DNA of 64,000 nucleotides. Source: an uncultured Pelagibacteraceae bacterium (GTDB lineage Bacteria; Pseudomonadota; Alphaproteobacteria; Pelagibacterales; Pelagibacteraceae). The stretch lies in NCBI GenBank assembly GCA_902559635.1, contig CACEIY010000001.1, positions 1 to 64,000 on the forward strand, written 5' to 3'. The notes beneath the pieces were generated by a model. It made no database searches. It had not been told where the DNA came from and was given only the letters and a program-made list of their open reading frames with translations. Below, one piece after another: positions 29,122 to 44,887 of the stretch (within the stretch, counting starts at the first letter, position 1; each line of letters opens with the position of its first letter). The position numbers and the translations under genes are program-made.

Positions 29122-30939
29122 TTAGCTCTCTAAGAAACTTTTTAATTGTTTAGATCTGCTAGGGTGTTTTAATTTTCTTAAAGCTTTAGCTTCAATTTGT
29201 CTAATTCTTTCTCTAGTTACAGAAAACTGTAATCCAACTTCCTCTAAAGTGTGATCAGTGTTCATGCCTACACCAAATCTCATTCTTAAAACTCTTTCTT
29301 CTCTAGGTGTTAAGGTTGATAAAATTTTTGTAGTTGCTTCACCTAAATTAGACTTGATTGCTTGTTCTAAAGGGGCTAGTGCTTTTGTATCTTCAATAAA
29401 ATCACCTAAACTACTATCCTCTTCATCTCCAACTGGTTTTTCTAAAGAAACAGGTTCTTTAGAAATTTTTAATACTTTTCTTACTTTGTCTAAAGGCATT
29501 CTTAGCTTTTGAGCTAATTCTTCTGGAGTAGCTTCTCTACCAAACTCACTTAAAATTAATCTCTGGGTTCTTACAATTTTATTAATTGTTTCAATCATAT
29601 GAACTGGAATTCTTATTGTTCTCGCTTGGTCAGCAATTGATCTTGTTATTGCTTGTCTAATCCACCAAGTAGCATAAGTAGAAAACTTGTAGCCCCTTCT
29701 ATATTCAAATTTATCAACAGCTTTCATTAAACCTATGTTTCCTTCTTGTATTAAATCTAAGAACTGAAGACCTCTATTAGTGTATTTTTTTGCTATTGAA
29801 ATAACTAACCTCAAGTTAGCCTCGACCATCTCTTTTTTTGCAATTCTAGATTCTTTTTCACCTTTTTGGACCCTACTAACTAATTTTTTAAAATCAGTTA
29901 CTGACATTCCAAGTTTATGGCTCATTTCAATTAGTCTTTGTTTTATATTTTTAAATTCATCTTTATTTTTAGCAAAAAAATCTTTCCATACTTTATTGGT
30001 GTCTAAGAATTTTCTTAAATTTGGATTAATTTCATTGCCAACATAAAATTTAATAAATTCATTTCTTGAAATTTTATGATTCATAGCAAGCCTTAGAAGA
30101 TTTCCTTCTAAAGATATAATCTTTTTGTTTTCTACATAATGTTTTTGCACAAGTTCTTCTAAAACAGATGGGGATAATTGAAGTGATTTAATATTATTTA
30201 AAATATCATTAACAATTTTTTCATATCCTTTTTCTTTTGTAGCTGAAAAAGTTATGGAATTTAAAGTACAATTGAGTTTTTCTTTTAGATATTTTATTAA
30301 TTTATTATAATCTTTTGTTAAAGTATGTACTGTTTTAAGAACTTTTGGCTTAATTTCTGTTTCCATTGCAGCAAGCGTTGGATTAAAATCATCTTCTTCA
30401 TCATTTGAAGTTTCGTCAGTGTCACCTGCGTTTTTTTGTTTTGCGCTTGGGCCTGTTGTCTCATCTTCCATGTAGTTAGTATCAATATCAATAATTTCTC
30501 TTACTAAAATTTCATCTTTTTGTAATTTTTCATTCCATTCAAAAAACTGTTGGGCAGTAATTGGACTTTGAGATAATGCTATTAACATTACATCTTTTCC
30601 TGCTTCAATTCTTTTTGCTATAGCAATTTCTCCTTCTCTTGAAAGTAGTTCAACACCTCCCATTTCTCGGAGATACATTCTTATAGGATCATCACTTTTT
30701 TCAATTGTTTTACCTTCTTCTTTAGAAGAAGATTCTTTTTTTCTTAAAACTTTATAATCAGATTTTTTTTCTACTAAAGTAACATTCTCATCTAAGATAT
30801 GAATGAAAGCTTGCGCTAAATTTTCATCCGATAAATTTCTTTTTCCAAGTGATTTACTTAATTCTTCATAGGTAATAAAACCTCTGTGAGTCCCTCGACC
30901 CATTAATCTAGCAAATGATTTTGTAATAATTCTTTCCAC
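29122..30939 (-). CDS. rpoD: RNA polymerase primary sigma factor (sigma-70)
   Basis: [55 protein letters not shown], region 4 [24 protein letters not shown]. Confidence 0.98.
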   Translation of the reverse strand: MERIITKSFARLMGRGTHRGFITYEELSKSLGKRNLSDENLAQAFIHILDENVTLVEKKSDYKVLRKKESSSKEEGKTIEKSDDPIRMYLREMGGVELLSREGEIAIAKRIEAGKDVMLIALSQSPITAQQFFEWNEKLQKDEILVREIIDIDTNYMEDETTGPSAKQKNAGDTDETSNDEEDDFNPTLAAMETEIKPKVLKTVHTLTKDYNKLIKYLKEKLNCTLNSITFSATKEKGYEKIVNDILNNIKSLQLSPSVLEELVQKHYVENKKIISLEGNLLRLAMNHKISRNEFIKFYVGNEINPNLRKFLDTNKVWKDFFAKNKDEFKNIKQRLIEMSHKLGMSVTDFKKLVSRVQKGEKESRIAKKEMVEANLRLVISIAKKYTNRGLQFLDLIQEGNIGLMKAVDKFEYRRGYKFSTYATWWIRQAITRSIADQARTIRIPVHMIETINKIVRTQRLILSEFGREATPEELAQKLRMPLDKVRKVLKISKEPVSLEKPVGDEEDSSLGDFIEDTKALAPLEQAIKSNLGEATTKILSTLTPREERVLRMRFGVGMNTDHTLEEVGLQFSVTRERIRQIEAKALRKLKHPSRSKQLKSFLES

Positions 30940-31006
30940 AGCAATTAAAGTTTGGAAGTCTTATATAATGTCAAATATATAAAAATCCATTATTAATTTA
31001 CTCAGA

Positions 31007-32782
31007 TTAATTGAGATTCTGCTTTTTTTTTAGCTCTTTTAGCTCGTTAAATGTTGTCTCACTCATATCTATTGAAAACTTCGATTCTAATTCTTGTATT
31101 CTGAACTCCAAATCATAATTCATTAAATCTCTTGAAATATCATCTAATAATTCCATAACTTTATGTTTGTCATCAGATTGATTTTTAAGAATATGTTTTA
31201 TAGGGGCAAATTTGCTTATTTTTTCTAACAATTGTTCGTCTAATTGTAAATCTTCAATTCTAACTTGCTGATCAGATTTTAATTTTTTAATTATTGTCTC
31301 AAATATTTTCTTATTAACTTCAGTAAATAATTTAATATTTTCAATTAAGTGAATATTCTCATTTATCAAATTCAAATTATTCAAAACTAAATATAATAAA
31401 GAAAATTCTTTAAGTTCTACTGCACTTAACGACTGGCTTTCTTTGAAATGTTTCTTTGTTGACTCCAAGGATTTTGTTCTTTTAAGATAAAATTTTTTCT
31501 TATTTTGATTAGAATGAGGCGTTAATTCAGCAATTTTTTCTAAAAAATATTCCAAAACATATTTTTTAATAAAGTTATCGTTAATGGTATTAGCTATATT
31601 TCTAAGTTTTTTTTCAAATATTGCCATCGAGGAAGGATTATTTTCAGTTTGTTTTTTGTAATGACTAAAAATAAACTGATGAATTAATAATTTACTTTGC
31701 TTAGCAAAATCTATGAAATTATCCTTACCATTTTTATTAACATAGCTATCTGGATCTTCTTTATCAGGTAAAAATAAAAATGAAATTTGTTTTTCAGGTT
31801 TTAATGCTTTAATTGAATTTTCTGCAGCTCTCAAAGCAGCTTTATATCCACTTTCGTCACCATCAAAACAAATTATAATATCATCAAAAAATTGATTTAA
31901 AGTAAAAATTTGTTTATCGGTTAAAGAAGTGCCTAAATTTGCAACTACATTATCAATTCCATTTTTATTTAGTCCAACTACATCCATGTATCCTTCAACC
32001 AAATAAATATGATCTTGTTTATTAGAAAGCTTTCTAGCTAAATCTAAATTGTATAAATTTGATCCTTTTTTAAAAAAAATTGTTTCAGGTGAATTGATAT
32101 ATTTTGCAAGATAATCTAAATTTTCAATTATTCTACCTCCCAAAGCTATAGGTTGACCTGAAATATTATTTATTGGAAAAATTAATCTACCTCTAAATCT
32201 TTCAAGATAGATTTTCTTTTTTTCATCAAAATAAAATAAACCAGTATCAATTAAAGATTGTTCTTCAAATTGGCTTTTAAATTTTTCAAAAAAACTTGGA
32301 TTTTTTTCTACGTAACCTATTTTAAATTTTTTAACTTCGTCTTTACTCAAAGACCTGTTCTTTAAATAATCTCTAGCTGACGAATGAATTTCATTTTTTA
32401 ATAATTCGTTATGATAAAAATCTACATATTGACTATAAATCGACTGATATTGTTTCCATTGTTTTTCCCTCTCTTCGTCTTGTTTAGTAAACGTGTATGG
32501 CTGCATACCTGCTAATTGTGCTAAGTGCTTAACTGCTTCGCCAAATTTAAAGTTTTGAGTTTTCATTACAAAATCAAAAATATTTCCATGTTCAGATGTT
32601 GCAAAACAGTGGTAAAATTCTTTTTCATCATTTACTGTGAATGAAGGTGTTTTTTCATTTTTAAAAGGAGACAAACCAACATATTCTTTGCCTCTTTTTT
32701 TTAAGACAACTGACTTTGATACAACTGTTGAAACTTTTAATCTTGTTTTAATTTCATCAAGATATTCTTTGGGATATTTCAT
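31007..32782 (-). CDS. dnaG: DNA primase
   Basis: GLSPFKNEKTPSF, GRLIFPI, TOPRIM VEGYMDVVGL, FDGDESGYKAA. Confidence 0.96.
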   Translation of the reverse strand: MKYPKEYLDEIKTRLKVSTVVSKSVVLKKRGKEYVGLSPFKNEKTPSFTVNDEKEFYHCFATSEHGNIFDFVMKTQNFKFGEAVKHLAQLAGMQPYTFTKQDEEREKQWKQYQSIYSQYVDFYHNELLKNEIHSSARDYLKNRSLSKDEVKKFKIGYVEKNPSFFEKFKSQFEEQSLIDTGLFYFDEKKKIYLERFRGRLIFPINNISGQPIALGGRIIENLDYLAKYINSPETIFFKKGSNLYNLDLARKLSNKQDHIYLVEGYMDVVGLNKNGIDNVVANLGTSLTDKQIFTLNQFFDDIIICFDGDESGYKAALRAAENSIKALKPEKQISFLFLPDKEDPDSYVNKNGKDNFIDFAKQSKLLIHQFIFSHYKKQTENNPSSMAIFEKKLRNIANTINDNFIKKYVLEYFLEKIAELTPHSNQNKKKFYLKRTKSLESTKKHFKESQSLSAVELKEFSLLYLVLNNLNLINENIHLIENIKLFTEVNKKIFETIIKKLKSDQQVRIEDLQLDEQLLEKISKFAPIKHILKNQSDDKHKVMELLDDISRDLMNYDLEFRIQELESKFSIDMSETTFNELKELKKKQNLN

Positions 32783-33243
32783 TAACTATTTAATAATTCT
32801 TTAATTAGAGGACCAGCTTTAGCAAAATCAATTTCGTCTGCATGTAATTTTTTTAATTCTCCCATTACTTTGCCCATATCTTTTACTGAACTTGCTCCAA
32901 GTTTAGAAATTATATCAACGCATATTTTCTTAGTTTCTTCTTCACCAAGTTGTTTAGGTAAAAATCTAGCTATAATATCATATTCTTTTTGCTCTACATC
33001 TAAAAGGTCTGTCCTATTATTTTTTTTATAAATATCTATCGATTCGGCTCTTTGTTTAAGCATTTTTTTCAAAAGTTTTTTAATATCTTCATCATCAGTT
33101 TCTTTTTTATTTGGGCCAGATCTATTGGATATATCTAAATCCTTCATTGAGGATAGAATTAACCTGTAAGTTGATATTTTCGTTTTATCTTTAGCTTTTA
33201 AAGCATTTTTATATTCAGCCTCAATTGTTTCTCTTATTGGCAT
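32782..33243 (-). CDS. yqeY: GatB/YqeY domain protein
   Basis: YqeY family signature (YKNALKAKDKTKISTYRLILSSMKD..., PKQLGEEE, DMGKVMGELK). Confidence 0.92.
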   Translation of the reverse strand: MPIRETIEAEYKNALKAKDKTKISTYRLILSSMKDLDISNRSGPNKKETDDEDIKKLLKKMLKQRAESIDIYKKNNRTDLLDVEQKEYDIIARFLPKQLGEEETKKICVDIISKLGASSVKDMGKVMGELKKLHADEIDFAKAGPLIKELLNS

Positions 33244-33369
33244 ATTTTTTTAATCTACTGCAAAGAAAAAAATCTTCAAAAGAAAAATTGTTTTTTTACA
33301 ATTTTATAATACATCTCTGTTGCGATAATAAATCAATTAATGTATTAACCTTTAACTTATGAGTTGTAA

Positions 33370-34563
33370 TTGATCAAAAAAGTAAAAAAAACTCACAAAA
33401 AAAATTCTCAAATTAATACAGGCGTTTTAGTTCTTGAAAATAAAAAAGTTTTTAAGGGTATTGGAATTGGTTATGAAGGAGAAGCAACAGGTGAGGTTTG
33501 CTTTAACACTTCATTAACAGGGTACCAAGAAATAATATCTGACCCATCATATGCAGGACAAATTATAAACTTTACCTTCCCTCATATTGGAAATGTAGGG
33601 ACTAACAAAGAAGATTTTGAGTCTGATAAAATATGGACTAAAGGAGTAGTTTTTAATTCAGAAATAACTTCACCATCAAACTATAGATCTTTTCAACATT
33701 TAGATGCTTGGCTCAAAAAAAATAAAATAGTTGGAATTACAGGGTTAGACACAAGAAGTTTAACCAATTTTATTAGAGACAAAGGTGCTCCTAAAGGAAC
33801 TATTGCTTACTCAAAAAAAGGCAAGTTTAATATCAGTAGACTTACTAACTCAACAATAAAATGGAGTGGATTAAAAAACTTAGATCTTGCAGATCAAGTA
33901 ACTACACAGAAAAATTATATTTGGAAAGGTCTTAAGACATGGAAAAAAGGAGTGGGTTATAAAAAAAATAGTAAAAATTCTTTTCATGTAGTTGCTATAG
34001 ATTATGGAATTAAGAAAAATATTTTAAGATATTTTTCTGACTTCAAATGTAAAGTGACTGTAGTTTCATGTAGAACATCTTCTGAAAAAATTTTAGCCCT
34101 TAAACCTAATGGAATATTTTTATCAAACGGTCCTGGAGATCCGGCTGCAACTGGGAAATACGCGATTAAAATAATTAAAAATCTGATTAATAAAAACCTA
34201 CCTTTATTTGGTATTTGTCTTGGACATCAAATACTAGCGCTAACATTAGGTGGCAAAACAAAAAAAATGAAATTGGGACATAGGGGTGCAAACCATCCTG
34301 TTAAAAATTTAATCAATGACAATGTAGAAATCACTAGTCAGAATCATGGTTTTGAAGTAGTCAAAGATAATTTACCAAAAAATATTGAGGTTACTCATAA
34401 ATCTCTATTCGATAACAGTATTGAAGGTATAAAACTAAAAAATAAACCTGTGTTTTCTGTTCAATACCATCCAGAATCAAACCCTGGACCACAGGATAGT
34501 GTTTATTTATTTCAAGAATTTATTAACAACATGAAAAAAAATGCCAAAAAGAAAAGATCTTAA
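33370..34563 (+). CDS. carA: Carbamoyl-phosphate synthase small subunit
   Basis: [33 protein letters not shown] glutaminase motif, [11 protein letters not shown] start. Confidence 0.97.
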   Translation: MIKKVKKTHKKNSQINTGVLVLENKKVFKGIGIGYEGEATGEVCFNTSLTGYQEIISDPSYAGQIINFTFPHIGNVGTNKEDFESDKIWTKGVVFNSEITSPSNYRSFQHLDAWLKKNKIVGITGLDTRSLTNFIRDKGAPKGTIAYSKKGKFNISRLTNSTIKWSGLKNLDLADQVTTQKNYIWKGLKTWKKGVGYKKNSKNSFHVVAIDYGIKKNILRYFSDFKCKVTVVSCRTSSEKILALKPNGIFLSNGPGDPAATGKYAIKIIKNLINKNLPLFGICLGHQILALTLGGKTKKMKLGHRGANHPVKNLINDNVEITSQNHGFEVVKDNLPKNIEVTHKSLFDNSIEGIKLKNKPVFSVQYHPESNPGPQDSVYLFQEFINNMKKNAKKKRS

Positions 34564-37500
34564 AAAAATATTAGTTGTGGGTGCGGGCCCAATTATTATA
34601 GGTCAAGCATGTGAATTTGATTACTCAGGAACTCAAGCCTGTAAAGCATTAAAAGATGAGGGTTACAAAGTTGTTTTGATTAACTCAAATCCTGCAACAA
34701 TTATGACTGATCCTGATGTTGCTGATAAAACTTATATTGAACCCATTACTCTAGAGGTTTTAGAAAAAATTCTTAAAAAAGAAAAACCAAATGCAATTCT
34801 TCCAACAATGGGTGGCCAAACTGCTCTAAACCTAGCGATGGAGGCTGAAAAAAAAGGAATTTTAAAAAAATACAAAATTGAACTAATCGGTGCAAATTCT
34901 AAAGCGATTGCTAATGCAGAAGATAGAAAGAAATTTAGAAAAAATATGATCGATATCGGTTTAGATTTACCTAAATCTGAAATCGTTAATAATATAAATC
35001 AAGCTTCAAAGGTTTTAAAAAAAATTGGTTTACCAGCGATTATTAGACCAGCATTTACCCTTGGAGGCTTAGGGGGAGGAATAGCTAAAAATAAAAAAGA
35101 CTACTTAAAAATTATCAAAAGTGGATTATACGAGTCCCCTGTTAGCCAGGTACTAGTTGAAGAATGCTTAGAGGGCTGGAAAGAATTTGAAATGGAAGTT
35201 GTAAGAGACAAGAAAGACAATTGTATCATTATTTGTTCAATAGAAAATGTTGATCCAATGGGAATACATACTGGAGATTCTGTAACTGTTGCTCCTGCAC
35301 TTACCTTAACTGATAAAGAATACCAGGTAATGAGGAACGCTTCAATTGCTTGTTTAAGAAAAATTGGAGTTGAAACAGGCGGTTCAAATGTCCAGTTTGC
35401 AATTAATCCTAAAAATGGCCGAATGGTTATAATTGAGATGAACCCAAGAGTATCAAGATCATCAGCACTTGCATCAAAAGCAACTGGATTTCCAATTGCA
35501 AAAGTTGCAGCTAAACTTGCAGTTGGCTATACATTGGATGAATTAAAAAATGAAATTACTAAAGTAACTCCAGCGTCATTTGAACCAAGTATAGACTATG
35601 TAGTAACTAAAATTCCAAGATTTACTTTTGAAAAATTTTCAACTTCTCCTGCAACTTTAGGTACATCTATGAAATCAGTTGGTGAGGCTATGGCAATTGG
35701 AAGAAACTTTAAAGAATCCCTTCAAAAGGCATTGGTGTCTCTTGAAACTGGTTTTTCAGGATTAGACAGAATATTTGATCTAAATAAAAAACAAATTGAA
35801 AAAAACCTTAAAGAAAATATTCCAAATAAAATCTTACTTGTTGCTGAAGCAATAAGAAAAAAGATAAATTTAATAAAAATTCATAGTTTGTCTAAAATTG
35901 ATCCATGGTTCTTAGAACAAATAAAAGAAATAGTAGATAATGAAATTAAGATCAAAAATAAAGGATTACCAAAAGATTTTAATGAGTTTAACAAAATAAA
36001 ATCCATTGGCTTTTCAGATAAGAAACTTTCTGAATTATCAAATACGTCTGAAGATATTGTGAGACGGAAAAGAACTGCGCTTAAAATTTTACCAGTATTT
36101 AAAAAAGTTGATACTTGTGCTGCAGAATTTAAATCCTTTACTCCTTATATGTATTCAACATATCAGCGAAATTTCTCAATAAATTCAGAGTGTGAAGCAG
36201 ATCCATCTAGTAAGAAAAAAATTATAATATTGGGTGGAGGACCTAACAGAATAGGCCAAGGAATAGAATTTGATTATTGCTGTTGTCAGGCAAGTTTTTC
36301 ACTAAAAGATTCTGGTTATGAGACAATTATGATTAATTGTAACCCCGAAACAGTTTCAACAGATTATGACACTAGTGATCGATTGTATTTTGAGCCTTTA
36401 AAAGAAGAGTATGTTTTTAATATAATTAAGAAAGAAAAAGAAAAAGGAAATTTAATTGGTATTATTGCTCAATTCGGTGGTCAAACACCTATTAAACTAG
36501 CTAAATTTTTACACGACAATAAACTTCCAATTTTAGGTACACAGTATACTTCGATTGATTTAGCTGAAGACAGAGATCGATTCAGAAATCTTCTTAATAG
36601 ATTAAAATTAAAACAAGCTGAAAGTGGAATTGCTAAAACTTTTAAGCAAGCAATCCAAATAGCTGAAAAAATTGGCCTACCTTTAATGGTTAGACCTTCA
36701 TATGTGTTGGGTGGAAGGGCGATGGAAATTGTTTACGAAAAAAGTCAACTTAAAAACTTTGTCGAAGAGGCATTTAAAGTTGCTGAAAAAAATCCTATTT
36801 TAATTGACAAATTTATTGATCATGCAATGGAAGTAGATGTGGATGCTATATCTGATGGAAAACAAGTACATGTTGCTGGTATCATGCAGCACATTGAAGA
36901 AGCTGGAATTCATTCAGGAGACTCTGCTTGTAGTTTGCCTCCAGTATCGATTAAGCCTTTCTTAATAAAAGAAATTGAAAACCAAACTAAAAAATTAGCT
37001 TTAGCTTTAAAAGTTAAAGGTTTTATGAATATTCAATTTGCTATTAAAAAAGATGAAATTTATGTAATCGAAGTAAACCCAAGAGCGAGTAGAACGGTGC
37101 CATTTGTTTCAAAAGCAAAAAATCTACCTTTTGCAAAAATTGCTTCAAGAGTTATGGCTGGAGAAAAATTATCTAAGTTTAATTTAAAAGATAAATCTAA
37201 AGGCATGTATGCAGTTAAAGAGGCAGTATTTCCTTTTAATAAATTTCCTAACAGTGATTTGCTTTTAGGACCCGAGATGAAATCAACTGGTGAGGTTATG
37301 GGGTTTGATAAAAACTTTGGAATGGCATTTGCTAAAAGCCAGATTGCATCGGCAAACTCACTACCAAAACAAGGGCTCGCTTTTATATCTTTAAAAGACT
37401 CTCATAAAGATGAAGGAATTGATTTAGCAAAAGAGCTTTTAAAATTAAGTTTTAAATTATGTGCCACGAGAGGAACTGCTGAATACATAAGAAAACATGG

Positions 37501-37765
37501 AATGAAATGTAGAATTATTAATAAAGTAAGTAGTGGATCTCCTCATATAGTGGATATCTTAGACTCTAAAAAGATTGCTCTTGTTATCAATACTGGTGGA
37601 GGAAATACTGAACATCGATTAAGTGATGCAATTGCGCTTAGAAGAGCAACACTTAAAAATAAAGTTCCTTACTGTACTAATATGTCAACTGCACAAGCTT
37701 GTTTAGAAGCAATTAAATCCCTTAAGACAAAAAAATTAGAAGTGACCTCACTTCAAGATATCTAA
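34541..37765 (+). CDS. carB: Carbamoyl-phosphate synthase large subunit
   Basis: Duplicated ATP-grasp: [46 protein letters not shown]-terminal MGS domain. Confidence 0.98.
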   Translation: MPKRKDLKKILVVGAGPIIIGQACEFDYSGTQACKALKDEGYKVVLINSNPATIMTDPDVADKTYIEPITLEVLEKILKKEKPNAILPTMGGQTALNLAMEAEKKGILKKYKIELIGANSKAIANAEDRKKFRKNMIDIGLDLPKSEIVNNINQASKVLKKIGLPAIIRPAFTLGGLGGGIAKNKKDYLKIIKSGLYESPVSQVLVEECLEGWKEFEMEVVRDKKDNCIIICSIENVDPMGIHTGDSVTVAPALTLTDKEYQVMRNASIACLRKIGVETGGSNVQFAINPKNGRMVIIEMNPRVSRSSALASKATGFPIAKVAAKLAVGYTLDELKNEITKVTPASFEPSIDYVVTKIPRFTFEKFSTSPATLGTSMKSVGEAMAIGRNFKESLQKALVSLETGFSGLDRIFDLNKKQIEKNLKENIPNKILLVAEAIRKKINLIKIHSLSKIDPWFLEQIKEIVDNEIKIKNKGLPKDFNEFNKIKSIGFSDKKLSELSNTSEDIVRRKRTALKILPVFKKVDTCAAEFKSFTPYMYSTYQRNFSINSECEADPSSKKKIIILGGGPNRIGQGIEFDYCCCQASFSLKDSGYETIMINCNPETVSTDYDTSDRLYFEPLKEEYVFNIIKKEKEKGNLIGIIAQFGGQTPIKLAKFLHDNKLPILGTQYTSIDLAEDRDRFRNLLNRLKLKQAESGIAKTFKQAIQIAEKIGLPLMVRPSYVLGGRAMEIVYEKSQLKNFVEEAFKVAEKNPILIDKFIDHAMEVDVDAISDGKQVHVAGIMQHIEEAGIHSGDSACSLPPVSIKPFLIKEIENQTKKLALALKVKGFMNIQFAIKKDEIYVIEVNPRASRTVPFVSKAKNLPFAKIASRVMAGEKLSKFNLKDKSKGMYAVKEAVFPFNKFPNSDLLLGPEMKSTGEVMGFDKNFGMAFAKSQIASANSLPKQGLAFISLKDSHKDEGIDLAKELLKLSFKLCATRGTAEYIRKHGMKCRIINKVSSGSPHIVDILDSKKIALVINTGGGNTEHRLSDAIALRRATLKNKVPYCTNMSTAQACLEAIKSLKTKKLEVTSLQDI

Positions 37766-38427
37766 GACTTTACTTTCCAATCAGTCTCAAAAGTAACGTA
37801 ATTTACTTGTATACATCTTCTTTCTTTAACTATTTTTTTCTTTTCCATACCATGCCAAGTATTTGGGCCACTAGTAAATAAATATCCATAATTGTGTTTA
37901 TATGGAACTGTTTTAACTTTTTCTAATTTCTCATTATAAAAATCTGTACCTAAATCCTCAGATTCATTGGCATTATTTATAAAAATTAATCCTGACATTA
38001 GTTTTTCTTTAATATCACAATGAGGCTTTAACCAAAAACCTTCTCGATCACAAATAACTTCAAGTCGAACATATGAATTTGATAAATCTTTATTGATCAT
38101 TTTTGAAATAATTTCATGTGCTTCTTTAGACTGAAGTTCGTTAATGAATTTTACCAAGTGTGGAAATTTTGATGCATTTTCATTCGTTATAAAGCATCTA
38201 AATTTAATTGCCTCACCTCCAGATGCTATCCCTTCTCTAAATTCAGCTGCACCTCCATCAATTGCTCTGGTTCCATCATAATTAAGATTGTGTTTACTAA
38301 TATCTGGAATATCTGCTTTAATTACTTCTTCTATTGCACCTTCAGTAAGAGCGTTATTATATTCCCAATGATCAAAAGGAAATTTGTGTTTTTTGGATTG
38401 GTTTTTAATTGAATTTAAAAATGACAT
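37762..38427 (-). CDS. Putative 2-oxoglutarate/Fe(II)-dependent oxygenase
   Basis: LKPHCD (HxD) ... [12 protein letters not shown] ... [11 protein letters not shown] facial-triad arrangement. Confidence 0.65.
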   Translation of the reverse strand: MSFLNSIKNQSKKHKFPFDHWEYNNALTEGAIEEVIKADIPDISKHNLNYDGTRAIDGGAAEFREGIASGGEAIKFRCFITNENASKFPHLVKFINELQSKEAHEIISKMINKDLSNSYVRLEVICDREGFWLKPHCDIKEKLMSGLIFINNANESEDLGTDFYNEKLEKVKTVPYKHNYGYLFTSGPNTWHGMEKKKIVKERRCIQVNYVTFETDWKVKS

Positions 38428-39365
38428 TAAGCTAACTGGTTTTTTATTTTTTTTGCTATTCTACTAGTTTCATCAAGACTTTCATAGTGCCAAGTCTCTA
38501 ATTTCACATCTAATTTTTTAATAATATTTAGTCGGTCAAAAATTTCTCTAAATTTTTTAATTCTATAGTCATTTTTTTTTGGAGGTATGTCTGCAATATA
38601 AATAGGTTTGCCTGTTAAAGCTGCTTCAGAAATCATTGAAGTAGAGTCACATGTCACTGAAATATATTTGGCTAAAGATAAGGCTGATAAATAAGCTTTT
38701 TTATCAACCGTGTCTATTACTAAACTATTTTCACCTAATTTATTTTTTGATAGTTCTATAACATTTATTGGGGTTCTCATTGAGGGGATTACTATTCCTT
38801 GAAGTTTATTTTTTTCAACTAAATCATTAAATAAATTTAAAATATTTAGAATATTTTTATCTGAATAGTCATAATGCTTTGTGGGACCTCCTAAAATTAG
38901 TAAAAAATACTCTTTTTTAGTTTGCAATCTATCTTTAAGATAATTCGTATGATTATTGATTTCTTCTTTTGTAAGATAATGAATAGCACCTTTTGTCGAA
39001 AAAACATTTTGACCAATAAGACCATCATGTTCTGGTGCAATCACATAATTAAAATTATCTAAATTTACTTTAGGATCTTGAATATGAATATTTTTAACTT
39101 TTTTTTTAGAATTTTTTTTTAAATAAATAGAAGGTATTACACTTTTTCTTCCACATGAAATTATTACGTCAAAATCATCTGAATTAATTTTTTTGAAAAC
39201 CTTTTGAGAAATAGGAGTAAACTTAGGAGGCAAAAGTTTCCAAAAACTATTAAGTTCAACTTTATGGTGTGTGAACTCTAAGTCTAAAGCTTTTGCCAAA
39301 CCTTCTACTTGGCTTATCATTCCATGCATTCCCTCAGTCAATAATATCCCTTTTAATTTAGTCAT
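38427..39365 (-). CDS. ELM1/GtrOC1-family (DUF1022) putative nucleoside-diphosphate-sugar epimerase/fission-ELM1 protein
   Basis: LTEGMHGMISQVEGLAKAL, IISCGRKSVIPS, IQDP, APEHDGL, LGGPTKHYDY, VTCDSTSMISEAALTGKPIY. Confidence 0.8.
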   Translation of the reverse strand: MTKLKGILLTEGMHGMISQVEGLAKALDLEFTHHKVELNSFWKLLPPKFTPISQKVFKKINSDDFDVIISCGRKSVIPSIYLKKNSKKKVKNIHIQDPKVNLDNFNYVIAPEHDGLIGQNVFSTKGAIHYLTKEEINNHTNYLKDRLQTKKEYFLLILGGPTKHYDYSDKNILNILNLFNDLVEKNKLQGIVIPSMRTPINVIELSKNKLGENSLVIDTVDKKAYLSALSLAKYISVTCDSTSMISEAALTGKPIYIADIPPKKNDYRIKKFREIFDRLNIIKKLDVKLETWHYESLDETSRIAKKIKNQLA

Positions 39366-39386
39366 TAATCACTATATAGCTTTCAT

Positions 39387-40331
39387 ATGAGTCAAAATCC
39401 AACTAAACACACAAAAGTGTTAATAATTGGATCAGGTCCTGCCGGATACACAGCTGCAGTTTATGCTGCTCGTGCAATGTTAAAACCAATATTAGTTTAT
39501 GGATCTGAACCAGGAGGACAGCTAAGTACAACAACTGATGTAGAAAATTACCCTGGCTTTGCTGATGTTATCCAAGGACCTTGGTTAATGGATCAAATGA
39601 AAGATCAAGCTAAAACAGTTGGAACTGAGATGATTGAAGATCATATTAGTTCTGTAAATTTAAAATCTAAACCTTTTGAGGCTGTTGGCGACAGTGGTCA
39701 AAAATATACTGCCGATAGCATAATTATTTCTACTGGCGCTCAAGCAAGATGGCTAAATTTAAAATCGGAGCAAGAATTTAGGGGCTTTGGAGTTTCGGCA
39801 TGTGCAACTTGTGATGGTTTTTTCTTTAAAGAAAAAGAAGTTGCGGTTGTTGGAGGTGGTAATGCTGCTGTTGAGGAAGCTATGTTCTTAACTAAGTTTG
39901 CATCAAAAGTTAAGTTAATTCATAGAAGAGATAAATTGAGAGCTGAAAAAATGCTTCAAAAAAAATTAATGGAAAATAAAAAAATTGAAATAATTTGGGA
40001 TACTGTCATAGAAGATGTGATTGGGGATAGCGAACCGAAAAATGTTAAGGGAATTAAAATTAAAAATTTAAAAACTAATAAAATTGAAGAAATTAAAGTT
40101 GATGGCTTATTTATAGCAATTGGTCATGATCCAGCAACTTCATTATTTAAAAAACAATTAAAAATGGATAAAGAAGGTTATTTGATTACTAAACCAGATT
40201 CTACTGAAACTAATATCCCTGGAGTTTATGCTGCTGGAGATGTTAAAGATAAGACTTTTAGACAGGCTGTAACTGCTGCAGGCATGGGTTGTATGGCTGC
40301 ACTAGAAGCTGAAAAATTTTTATCTCACTAA
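39387..40331 (+). CDS. trxB: Thioredoxin-disulfide reductase
   Basis: GSGPAGYTAAVYAARA, SACATCDG redox motif, VVGGGNAAVEEA, AAGDVKD. Confidence 0.97.
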   Translation: MSQNPTKHTKVLIIGSGPAGYTAAVYAARAMLKPILVYGSEPGGQLSTTTDVENYPGFADVIQGPWLMDQMKDQAKTVGTEMIEDHISSVNLKSKPFEAVGDSGQKYTADSIIISTGAQARWLNLKSEQEFRGFGVSACATCDGFFFKEKEVAVVGGGNAAVEEAMFLTKFASKVKLIHRRDKLRAEKMLQKKLMENKKIEIIWDTVIEDVIGDSEPKNVKGIKIKNLKTNKIEEIKVDGLFIAIGHDPATSLFKKQLKMDKEGYLITKPDSTETNIPGVYAAGDVKDKTFRQAVTAAGMGCMAALEAEKFLSH

Positions 40332-40332
40332 A

Positions 40333-43712
<3,380 letters not shown>

Positions 43713-43731
<19 letters not shown>

Positions 43732-44465
43732 TTATTACTGGAGGTGCAAACAGAATTGGAGCAGCGATTGCTGAAAAATTAGCAGGTCCAAATAATGAAA
43801 TTGTTATTCATTTCAATCAATCAAAATCTAAGGCAGAAAGTTTAAAAAGAAAGCTTCAAAATTATGGAACAAAAATTTATTTAATTAAAGGTGATTTAAG
43901 CAAAGAGAAAGATATTAATAAAATAATTAAATTTGCAAAATCTAAACTTAAATATTTTGATTGTCTTATAAATAATGCTTCAATATTTGAAAATGACAGA
44001 TTAGAAAATTTTAAAGTTCATGGTTGGGAAAAACATATATCTACAAACTTAAGAGCACCTGCTCTTTTATCTAAAGAATTTTCTAAAAATATAAGAGGTA
44101 AAAATAACAATATTGTTAACATAATTGATCAAAGAGTATTTAAACTTACACCATTTTTCTTTTCCTACACAATAAGTAAAACTGGTCTTTATACTTTAAC
44201 AAAAACTAGTGCAATGAGTCTGGCACCAAATATCAGAGTAAATGGAATTGCTCCTGGTCCAACAATCAAAAATCAAAGGCAATCAGAAAAACATTTTAAG
44301 AAACAGTGTTTAGCAACTCCTTTAAAAAAGCAAGTTGATGTAGAGCATATATGCAATACAGTTGACTTCTTTATTAAAAATAAGTCTATTACAGGACAAG
44401 TTTTAGCCGTTGATAGCGGTCAAAATTTAAACTGGCAAACTCCAGATGTTTTAGGAAAAGAATGA
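43713..44465 (+). CDS. Short-chain dehydrogenase, FolM/pteridine-reductase-like
   Basis: [24 protein letters not shown] catalytic motif, adjacent to folB. Confidence 0.8.
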
Positions 44466-44887
44466 AAAAGAATAACTTTAAAATTATTAAAATAGATAAA
44501 AATAAAAGCTTATTCAATTATGAGAAAAAAATTCTAATTAATGAGTTAGTTTTAGATCTTAAACTTGGTTATTACGATTTCGAAAAAGAAAAATCCCAAA
44601 GGATTAAATTTAGCCTTGAAATAGATTATGAAGATAAAAAACCAACAAATGACAAAGATATTAAATCTATCGTAAATTATGGGACAGTCGTAAAACTAAT
44701 TACAAAACTTGTAAAAAAAAAACATTATAATTTTTTAGAATCACTTGCTGAAGCAGTTTTTGATGAGTTATTTAAAGACAAAAGGATTGGTAAAATAATG
44801 CTTAAAATTGAGAAATTAGAAATTCTAAAAGACTGTTCATCAGTTGGTATTCAAATTACCAAAAAGAGAAGTCATGATAAGTTCTGA
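44462..44887 (+). CDS. folB: Dihydroneopterin aldolase-like FolB
   Basis: [61 protein letters not shown]. Confidence 0.8.
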   Translation: MKKNNFKIIKIDKNKSLFNYEKKILINELVLDLKLGYYDFEKEKSQRIKFSLEIDYEDKKPTNDKDIKSIVNYGTVVKLITKLVKKKHYNFLESLAEAVFDELFKDKRIGKIMLKIEKLEILKDCSSVGIQITKKRSHDKF

